Assembly (NCBI GenBank): GCA_041663285.1
Contig: JBAZSP010000022.1
Coordinates: 1 to 20,180 of the forward strand
DNA: 20,180 nucleotides
Source: UBA1435 sp041663285
Lineage (GTDB): Bacteria; Patescibacteriota; Microgenomatia; UBA12405
Direction: 5' to 3'
Positions 7,618 through 12,687 of the stretch are shown here, one piece after another (position 1 is the stretch's first letter; every line of letters starts with the position of its first letter). Position numbers and translations under genes: made by a program. The notes beneath the pieces were generated by a model. That model ran no database searches. It had not been told where the DNA came from and worked only from the letters and a program-made list of their open reading frames with translations.

Positions 7618-8151
7618 ATGGCTAATAAAAGAAACTTAAACAAAGAAGAGAATCGGGGGTTTACGTTGGTGGAACTGTTGGTGGTGATTGCGATTATGTC
7701 GATTCTTACGGTTATTACGGTGGGACAATTCCAGCAGGCGAAGATGAAGGCCAATGATGTCCAACGCAAAGGAGACCTGAACTCGTTGTTTAAAGCGGTG
7801 TCGATGTACTATACCGACTTGGGTACATTACCAAGCGCGGTAACGATGAATTCTTACCTGACAGATGCTGAAGGTGATGCCGAGTTTAAGGATGGGACCG
7901 GCTATGTGTATATGAAGGTGGTGCCAATCGAAAAGATAACTGGGATGCCAGAGTTTTGCTATGCGGTGTCGGCCGACGGTAAAAAATTCGGCTTGTTCGC
8001 CGGATTGCAGAATAAGCAGGATGGTGACTGTAATAATCTGAATGATGCTGATAAAGATGCTTGCGATAGTGCCGACAATTACACTTGTGGCGGTAGCCAG
8101 AGTTATAACTTTGTGATTTTGAGCCCGAACGCCGGGATAGGAGACGTATGA
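7618..8151 (+). CDS. Type IV prepilin 3 (GspG-like)
   Basis: This 177-residue prepilin has a 14-residue charged leader, with the cut expected in NRG^FTLVELLVVIAIMSILTV and Glu at +5. The globular part has YYTDLGTLPS, like the GspG family, and an Asp/Asn/Cys-rich stretch (DGDCNNLNDADKDAC) near residue 140 that could be a calcium-binding or disulfide loop; this is an inference. The first 14 residues and the upstream 80 bp closely resemble prepilin 6, so the two are recent or conserved duplicates at their 5' ends. Its TGA stop overlaps the ATG of prepilin 4. Confidence 0.9.
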   Translation: MANKRNLNKEENRGFTLVELLVVIAIMSILTVITVGQFQQAKMKANDVQRKGDLNSLFKAVSMYYTDLGTLPSAVTMNSYLTDAEGDAEFKDGTGYVYMKVVPIEKITGMPEFCYAVSADGKKFGLFAGLQNKQDGDCNNLNDADKDACDSADNYTCGGSQSYNFVILSPNAGIGDV

Positions 8152-8594
8152 GACGAAGCGGCTTTACCCTGGTAGAACTACTGGTGTCAATATCGATAAT
8201 TGCGGTACTGACGGCGATTTTGTTGCCAAATTTTATGGGTGCCAGGGAGAGGGCTAGGGATGCCAAACTAAAACAGGATATGTATTCGATTAAGAATGCG
8301 TTGAGGTCGTATTATAACGACAACCAATCATACCCGCTGACGGCAGCTTCGCCTGACGAAACCGGATCGCAAACCTTAACAGCGATTGTTAGTTATTTGC
8401 CTAACGCTGTTAGCAGCGGAATAGGCTTTACCTACTTAAGAACCGGGAACGGAGATGGATTTCAGGCTTGTGCATTAATGGAAGCGCCGGTAGGTGGAGA
8501 TACAATTCTGACCCAAAACAATTGCCAGGAGAGTGGCTTGGTATGCGGCCAGGCAATTGGCGATTCGACAGTTTACGTGGTGTGTGCTAAATAG
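8148..8594 (+). CDS. Type IV prepilin 4
   Basis: This 148-residue prepilin has a five-residue leader, MRRSG^FTLVELLVSISIIAVLTA, and Glu at +5. The region after the helix (RARDAKLKQDMYSIKNALRSYYNDNQSYP) is the common pseudopilin pattern. ATGA overlap with prepilin 3 and a clear Shine-Dalgarno AGGAG (8139-8143, spacing 4 nt) show coupled translation. Three cysteines in the C-terminal third may pair. Confidence 0.9.
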   Translation: MRRSGFTLVELLVSISIIAVLTAILLPNFMGARERARDAKLKQDMYSIKNALRSYYNDNQSYPLTAASPDETGSQTLTAIVSYLPNAVSSGIGFTYLRTGNGDGFQACALMEAPVGGDTILTQNNCQESGLVCGQAIGDSTVYVVCAK

Positions 8595-8614
8595 CAAAAT
8601 TCCGATTTATAAAT

Positions 8615-8620
8615 TATGAT
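8615..8620 (+). promoter_or_regulatory. -10 box for prepilin 5
   Basis: TATGAT (5/6) lies 7 nt before ATG 8628. There is no Shine-Dalgarno sequence and no good -35 box. Confidence 0.4.
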
Positions 8621-8627
8621 TTGATAT

Positions 8628-9059
8628 ATGAATAAATACAAAGTGAGAGGTTTTACATTATTTGAATTATTGGTAAGTATTTCGATTATCGGAATTTTGA
8701 TGGCCTTAATTTCGTTTTCGTTTTCGTCGGCACAAAGAAAAGCCAGAGACGCCAGGAGGATGCAGGATTTGTCGGGATTGCAGAAAGCGGCGGAACAGTA
8801 CTATGGATTGGCTAATGCCAACTACCCGGCTAATTGCTCGGTGGGGGTGTCGTGGGCATATGGTAGCCAGACGATTTTGGAAGCGTTTCCGCTGGATCCG
8901 AAAGGAGTGGCTTATACGGCTTCAGTCTGCTCCAGTAGCGCTTATTGTGTTTGCGGGGCGATGGAGGGTAATGCGACTGCGGGTAATTCGACCGGGGCTT
9001 GTGTGTTTAGTGGAATCGGATCGACCGGCCCATTTTATTGTGTAAAAAATCAACAGTAA
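8628..9059 (+). CDS. Type IV prepilin 5
   Basis: This 143-residue prepilin has leader MNKYKVRG^FTLFELLVSISIIGILMA. Glu is at +5, with Phe instead of the usual Val at +4. The helix extension (AQRKARDARRMQDLSGLQKAAEQYYG) is typical. Six cysteines occur in the globular part, including CVCG. It is closest in helix sequence to prepilin 4 (ELLVSISII). The 449-bp spacer that follows is the longest non-coding stretch in the window. Confidence 0.9.
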   Translation: MNKYKVRGFTLFELLVSISIIGILMALISFSFSSAQRKARDARRMQDLSGLQKAAEQYYGLANANYPANCSVGVSWAYGSQTILEAFPLDPKGVAYTASVCSSSAYCVCGAMEGNATAGNSTGACVFSGIGSTGPFYCVKNQQ

Positions 9060-9083
9060 ATGCTTGATTCATGAATAACAGCC

Positions 9084-9154
9084 AATTTCAAAATCCTAAT
9101 TTCTAAACTCTAAACAAATTCAAAATTCAAATTATAAAATTTTAAAACTTAATT
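9084..9154. repeat. AT-rich direct repeat, 5' module, copy B
   Basis: 9084-9124 is identical to 7480-7520, and similarity continues with a small insertion to about 9154. Part of it (9110-9127) recurs exactly at 9390-9407. Confidence 0.85.
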
Positions 9155-9170
9155 AAGAAATCCCTCACTA

Positions 9171-9227
9171 ACTCTCCCTTTGATCCACCTACGCCAAGGC
9201 TTCGGCGGACGAGGGAAAAGGGAGAGT
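9171..9227. repeat. Hairpin element with perfect 10-bp stem
   Basis: ACTCTCCCTT (9171-9180) pairs perfectly with AAGGGAGAGT (9218-9227). The loop contains an imperfect inner hairpin (CGCCAAGGCTTCGGCG), followed by GACGAGGG. No T-tract follows, so it is more likely a small repeat element than a terminator. The inner part resembles a second hairpin family I associate with Patescibacteria genomes. Confidence 0.7.
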
Positions 9228-9295
9228 ACTAGTAAATAATTATTTAAATAATAAAGACTAAGTTACTTTATGAATAAACTTATATTCCTAAATTC

Positions 9296-9329
9296 TTCCG
9301 CCAGAGGCGCCCTCCAGAGGCGGGCAGGG
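9296..9329. repeat. CCGCCAGAGGCGG hairpin repeat, copy 3
   Basis: This is nearly identical to 333-368 apart from the loss of about 2-3 bases in the middle. It consists of the unit CCGCCAGAGGCG and then CCTCCAGAGGCGGGCAGG. Confidence 0.8.
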
Positions 9330-9428
9330 ATTGTATTAGGCAAAATTTGGCATTACACTTCAAATTTTGACCTGAAAATACTAAAAAACCTAAACAAATT
9401 CAAAATTAAAATTATCAATTTTCAAAAT

Positions 9429-9508
9429 TTAATTTAAATTCAAAGATAGAACGGGATTTAATTTATAATTAATTCGATAAAACATTAAATAAATTGGATA
9501 TTTTATTT
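9429..9508. repeat. Duplicated prepilin leader cassette, copy B
   Basis: This is the second copy of the 80-nt segment at 7538-7617, with four mismatches and no gaps. It ends exactly at the prepilin 6 ATG. The mismatch at 9475 changes the -35-like TTGAGA of copy A to TCGATA. Confidence 0.9.
9497..9502 (+). promoter_or_regulatory. -10 box for prepilin 6
   Basis: GATATT lies 6 nt before ATG 9509, in the same place as in the prepilin 3 cassette. The -35 region is weaker than in copy A. Confidence 0.45.
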
Positions 9509-9943
9509 ATGACCAATAAAGCAAAATTAAGCAAAGAAAAGAATCAGGGGTTTACGCTGGTGGAACTGTTGGTAACGGTAACCATTATTGCGGTGATAAC
9601 GGTGGTGGCAATGGTGTCGTACGGGGGGACGGTGGCCAAATCCCGGGATAGCCGGAGAATGTCGGACTTGGAGAAGATCAGGATAGCGGCGGAAATGGCC
9701 AAACAGACCGGAGTGACTTATCCGGCTACAGTAGGAGGAATGCAAACCGGCGGCTATTTGCAGCAAATACCTTTGGATCCGGGGAGTTACGACTATTACT
9801 ATTTGAGAGGAGCGGCAAATCTTTTTACTTATGAACTGTGCGCCCATATTGAAAACGTGGGAAGCACCAACTGCAGCGGTGGGTGTGGAAACTGTGGCAA
9901 CAACTGTGGCGGAGCTTGTAATTACCGGCTAACAAACCCATAA
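9509..9943 (+). CDS. Type IV prepilin 6, Cys/Gly-rich C-terminus
   Basis: This 144-residue prepilin has leader MTNKAKLSKEKNQG, the cut before FTLVELLVTVTIIAVITV, and Glu at +5. ATG 9509 is preferred over an in-frame TTG at 9494 because prepilin 3, which has a near-identical upstream region, starts at the equivalent ATG. The C-terminus is unusual: about 20 residues with repeated Cys and Gly (NCSGGCGNCGNNCGGAC), which could form tight disulfides or bind metal. The next prepilin starts 7 nt after the stop. Confidence 0.9.
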   Translation: MTNKAKLSKEKNQGFTLVELLVTVTIIAVITVVAMVSYGGTVAKSRDSRRMSDLEKIRIAAEMAKQTGVTYPATVGGMQTGGYLQQIPLDPGSYDYYYLRGAANLFTYELCAHIENVGSTNCSGGCGNCGNNCGGACNYRLTNP

Positions 9944-9950
9944 TGAGCTA

Positions 9951-10451
9951 ATGACAAAGCGAGGCGGATTTACAATGGTTGAACTTTTGGTGGTGACGGG
10001 GATTATGGTAATTTTGGTGGGCGGGGCAATGGTGGCGGTGGCCAGATTTAACGCCGGGCAAAAAGTTAAAGCGGCCAAAGAACAATTGATTTCTAACTTA
10101 AAACTAGCCAGGAATTACGCTAAAGGGATGCAGACACCGCGGGGAATAGGAGGTAATTTGAAATATGTGACCGTAAGTGTGGCGGCTAATACAACGGTAA
10201 CAATTACCGGAGTGACGGACACTGACAGGGGTGACTTTTTGACTAAGAAGATTAACGAGGGCAGCGAGGTGAGCTTTTCGCCGATAATCGGCCCGGACGT
10301 GCTGGCATTTGCTGCCTACGAGAATAAGCTGGTGGACAGCAGCGGTAACCCCTTGGGGGTGGGGATGAGCATTGTGGTAATATCGGCAGAAAGTAGTGGG
10401 ACTACTGAGATTGTTAATATTAGTGCGTCGGGGTTAATAAATGAAAAATAA
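9951..10451 (+). CDS. Minor prepilin 7 (FimU/GspH-like)
   Basis: This 166-residue protein has leader MTKRGG^FTMVELLVVTGIMVILVGG and Glu at +5. The post-helix sequence (ARFNAGQKVKAAKEQLISNLKLARNYAKG) matches the FimT/FimU/GspH pattern, in which the conserved LxxxLxxARxxA segment follows the membrane helix. It has no cysteine, unlike most of the other prepilins here. It is the first of three minor pilins in the order H-I-J, as in fimU-pilV-pilW of Pseudomonas. Its stop overlaps the start of prepilin 8 by 11 nt. Confidence 0.88.
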   Translation: MTKRGGFTMVELLVVTGIMVILVGGAMVAVARFNAGQKVKAAKEQLISNLKLARNYAKGMQTPRGIGGNLKYVTVSVAANTTVTITGVTDTDRGDFLTKKINEGSEVSFSPIIGPDVLAFAAYENKLVDSSGNPLGVGMSIVVISAESSGTTEIVNISASGLINEK

Positions 10452-10821
10452 AGGCCAGGGACTAGTCGAACTATTGTTGTCGGTCACTATTATAGTTTTG
10501 GTGACTACTGGCGTAGTGGCATTGATGGTTAAGACTTTGGCCAATAGAAACCGGGGCTTTGACCGGAATAAGGCCAGCCGGCTGGGGACTTTGGTGCTGG
10601 AGGACATGGTAAAAGCTAGAAGTGACCCCGGAATAGATTTTTTTGGGTCGCCATATTCCCCTATCGTTGATGTTAGCGCATTTGTCGGTTACACTTTTAC
10701 TTATGTATATGAGGATCGTGACTGCGGAGTGGGCAAAACCTGCATTGAGGGAGTAGTGCGGGTGGGCTGGAGTGGCTCGCCGGATCAAGTGGAAATGAAG
10801 CGTTTGTTTTATAAGTACTAA
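10441..10821 (+). CDS. Minor prepilin 8 (PilV/GspI-like)
   Basis: This 126-residue prepilin-like protein has MKNKG^QGLVELLLSVTIIVLVTTGVV. The first mature residue is Gln rather than Phe, but Glu at +5 is kept. The following KTLANRNRGFDRNKASRLGTLVLEDMVKARSD fits the PilV/GspI group, in which residues after the helix include a run leading to an E-x-hydrophobic helix. It is short for the family. It overlaps prepilin 7 by 11 nt, so its translation is probably coupled. Confidence 0.82.
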   Translation: MKNKGQGLVELLLSVTIIVLVTTGVVALMVKTLANRNRGFDRNKASRLGTLVLEDMVKARSDPGIDFFGSPYSPIVDVSAFVGYTFTYVYEDRDCGVGKTCIEGVVRVGWSGSPDQVEMKRLFYKY

Positions 10822-10832
10822 ATGGCTACAAT
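10804..10832 (+). promoter_or_regulatory. Promoter for prepilin 9
   Basis: TTGTTT (10804-10809), a 17-nt spacer and TACAAT (10827-10832, 5/6) end 6 nt before ATG 10839. An AGGTG lies directly against the ATG, too close to act as a normal Shine-Dalgarno sequence. Confidence 0.45.
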
Positions 10833-10838
10833 TAGGTG

Positions 10839-11324
10839 ATGAGAAAAAACGGCTTTACCCTAATTGAACTGGTAATCAGTGCCGGAGTGATGGTGCTTTT
10901 GATGGTGGCGATAAGCGGAATACTTTTGGGATCCTTTAAGGCCAGGATGAAAGTCAATGTGGGTGACAGGATTCAAACCAGTGGTGATTGGGTGCTGGGC
11001 GAACTACGGAAAAATGTGCTGAATGCCAGGACGGTGGAGTGCCTGCCAACCGATTCCAGCCAGCTGATGCTGACGGATGATCAGGGACTGGGGACTACCC
11101 TACTCTGCAGCGAGGCGGGGCAAAAAATTTCGTCGGTGTCGGCTACCAGAACAATTGATTTGACCAATAGTGACGTGCAAGTGACTAACTGTATTAATTT
11201 TGCGCTGTGTGATAATTCAGGCTCAAAAGTCGGGGCGGTGGATTTTAATTTTGTGTTAAGCGGTGGAAGCGGTGGTGAAGACGTGGTGAAAAAAGAGTAT
11301 CGGGGAAAGGTAACCATCAGGTAA
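10839..11324 (+). CDS. Minor prepilin 9 (PilW/GspJ-like)
   Basis: This 161-residue protein has leader MRKNG^FTLIELVISAGVMVLLMV and Glu at +5. The segment after the helix (FKARMKVNVGDRIQTSGDWVLGELRKNVLNA) and the long beta-rich remainder fit PilW/GspJ minor pilins. A GTG at 10836 could add one residue, but the -10 spacing favours ATG 10839. It completes the H-I-J minor-pilin trio. In known systems such a trio forms the tip complex with a GspK/PilX protein, which here is found about 4.7 kb downstream. Confidence 0.87.
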   Translation: MRKNGFTLIELVISAGVMVLLMVAISGILLGSFKARMKVNVGDRIQTSGDWVLGELRKNVLNARTVECLPTDSSQLMLTDDQGLGTTLLCSEAGQKISSVSATRTIDLTNSDVQVTNCINFALCDNSGSKVGAVDFNFVLSGGSGGEDVVKKEYRGKVTIR

Positions 11325-11430
11325 GGAACCTATAATAAAGAGCGGAACTTGATGAGTAATGGTTATGTATGTGTATGAATTCAGGATAAATGAGGAAGAA
11401 ATGTTTACTTTGGATGAAAACCTATAATAC

Positions 11431-11459
11431 TTGACAATGACGGAGGGTAGGGGTAGAAT
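11431..11459 (+). promoter_or_regulatory. Strong sigma70-type promoter for the Tat-signal gene
   Basis: A perfect TTGACA (11431-11436), an exact 17-nt spacer and TAGAAT (11454-11459, 5/6) give the best promoter in the window. The predicted start near 11466 leaves a leader of about 29 nt, unlike the leaderless layout of the pilus genes. In the rest of the 170-bp gap I see only two copies of AACCTATAATA (11327-11337, 11420-11430). Confidence 0.7.
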
Positions 11460-11494
11460 TTAAGTTAGAGAGATTACAAATTATCAAAAACATC

Positions 11495-12616
11495 ATGAGT
11501 CCGGATAGATTGATAGACCGAAGAGGTTTTTTGAAGCTTTTAGCAGCGGCAACAGGGGCCGGGGTTCTGGCAGCAGCTAGACCAAGAACCGTTGAATCTC
11601 AAATGGTAACCAAGCCAAAAAATGTACCTTTGGTGGAGCAAGCGAGGGAGCCAGTGAAAGTAGGGAAAACTCCTGAAGCGGTAACTAGGGCCATGATTAC
11701 AGATGTAAAAAGTGCAGATCAAAGAGTGGAGGGAGGAGTTGTAGGTGTAGATCCCAGTGTTACATATAGTAGAGTTGTAAAGCTTTTAGGGCGAGATCCA
11801 AGTAAAGAAGGCACAATAACGATGAGTGAAGAGGGTGGCTTGATTACTGTACCGGGAGAATTGGGTATTTATCCTTATGCAATAAACCAAAGACCGACCA
11901 GGGTGGATATTTTGGATAGAGATGATGAAGTGGTAGAACAGTTTATCTTAGGTCTTGGTGGTACAGGTTACGAAATGAGGATCGATGGAGGATTTAGGAT
12001 TCGGTGCGGAAGAGAGGCAGGTAATTATAAGGAAGAGGCATGGGGGGTGACGGCGATAATGCGGGGAGTAGAGCCTCGGGTAAGGATGGCCATACAGACC
12101 GCTGGATGTATAGGAGAAGAGATTAGGTCAGTTTCGGTGAGAGGAGATGTTGCTGGAGGAATTGACTGGATTGAACATAATATAAATTTTCCTGAACCTA
12201 CCGGCGCTGTGACGGCATGGTACGAGGTTGGAGCAGGGTTTGATCGTAAAACGTGGGATCTTGTGGGTAGATGTGATCAGATAGCTAGGTATCCTACTAT
12301 TTATGAGGTGTGGGCAGGGATTAATTTGCCGAAGGATAATGGAATGTATATATGGGAGGTTACGGCCAGTAAGGATGAGATCCCTGAACCGACTGTTGGT
12401 CCGACTTCTTCGCCGTCACCAACTACAACGGTTACAGTTACTCGGGAAGTAACAGGGACGCCGACCGCTGTGGAGGCAACCCCAACATTCACCGCAACAC
12501 CTGACGTCTCTTTAACACCTCAAGCGCCGACTGAAACACCCGAGGTCAACCCTTCGCCAACAGAAATACCGGAAAATTGTCGGATTTTATTCCCTTTTGT
12601 TTCGAGAGGTCATTAG
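11495..12616 (+). CDS. Exported protein with Tat-type signal and Pro/Thr stalk
   Basis: The 373-residue product begins with DRRGFLKLLAAATGAGVLAA (residues 8-27), a twin-arginine signal with RRxFLK and a hydrophobic run, so export in folded form by the Tat pathway is likely. The central domain (about 70-300) is not recognised; it has three scattered cysteines. Residues about 305-360 are a Pro/Thr/Ser-rich stalk. The last residues, CRILFPFVSRGH, resemble the short hydrophobic tail (LPLV-type) that follows TP-rich stalks in many Chloroflexi exported proteins; this comparison is from memory. Serine is mostly AGT here, whereas TCG is frequent in the flanking pil genes, which hints at transfer. It sits between the minor pilins and the large secreted protein. 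Function unknown. Confidence 0.82.
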   Translation: MSPDRLIDRRGFLKLLAAATGAGVLAAARPRTVESQMVTKPKNVPLVEQAREPVKVGKTPEAVTRAMITDVKSADQRVEGGVVGVDPSVTYSRVVKLLGRDPSKEGTITMSEEGGLITVPGELGIYPYAINQRPTRVDILDRDDEVVEQFILGLGGTGYEMRIDGGFRIRCGREAGNYKEEAWGVTAIMRGVEPRVRMAIQTAGCIGEEIRSVSVRGDVAGGIDWIEHNINFPEPTGAVTAWYEVGAGFDRKTWDLVGRCDQIARYPTIYEVWAGINLPKDNGMYIWEVTASKDEIPEPTVGPTSSPSPTTTVTVTREVTGTPTAVEATPTFTATPDVSLTPQAPTETPEVNPSPTEIPENCRILFPFVSRGH

Positions 12617-12650
12617 AAGGAGTAGCCAGTATTTAGATTAATTAATGTAA

Positions 12651-12681
12651 TTGCGCAACGAGAACAGGATTGTGGTACATT
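12651..12681 (+). promoter_or_regulatory. Possible promoter for the giant secreted protein
   Basis: TACATT (4/6) lies 6 nt before ATG 12688, in the leaderless layout seen elsewhere. The only -35-like box, TTGCGC (12651-12656), is 19 nt away. This is a weak call. Confidence 0.25.
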
Positions 12682-12687
12682 TATTTA

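Larger units (their letters stand above)
9060..9508. other. 449-bp non-coding spacer rich in repeats
   Basis: I find no credible gene or RNA gene in this stretch. It holds an AT-rich repeat (9084-9154), a 10-bp-stem hairpin element (9171-9227), a CCGCCAGAGGCGG element (9296-9329) and the duplicated leader cassette of prepilin 6 (about 9390-9508). An 18-nt exact direct repeat (9110-9127 and 9390-9407) flanks the middle part. Confidence 0.75.

Noticed and set aside
9171..9227. Hairpin as an intrinsic terminator of prepilin 5.
   Set aside because: It lies more than 110 bp past the stop, has a 37-nt loop region and no T-tract.
7480..9508. AT-rich repeats as a possible CRISPR array.
   Set aside because: Only two or three copies exist with no regular spacing or unique spacers, and no cas genes are nearby.
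9060..9508. The long spacer as a site for a tRNA or structured ncRNA gene.
   Set aside because: No cloverleaf, CCA end or known RNA motif was found by eye. Only repeats and a promoter are visible; a covariance-model search would be needed to exclude it fully.
11359..11427. A 22-codon open frame before the Tat-signal gene that could be a leader peptide.
   Set aside because: It has no Shine-Dalgarno sequence and no attenuator-like hairpin, and it lies upstream of the strong promoter.
11331..11428. Two perfect TATAAT boxes (11331-11336 and 11423-11428) as extra promoters.
   Set aside because: Neither has a -35 box at 15-19 nt, and the TTGACA-N17-TAGAAT pair nearby is far better.
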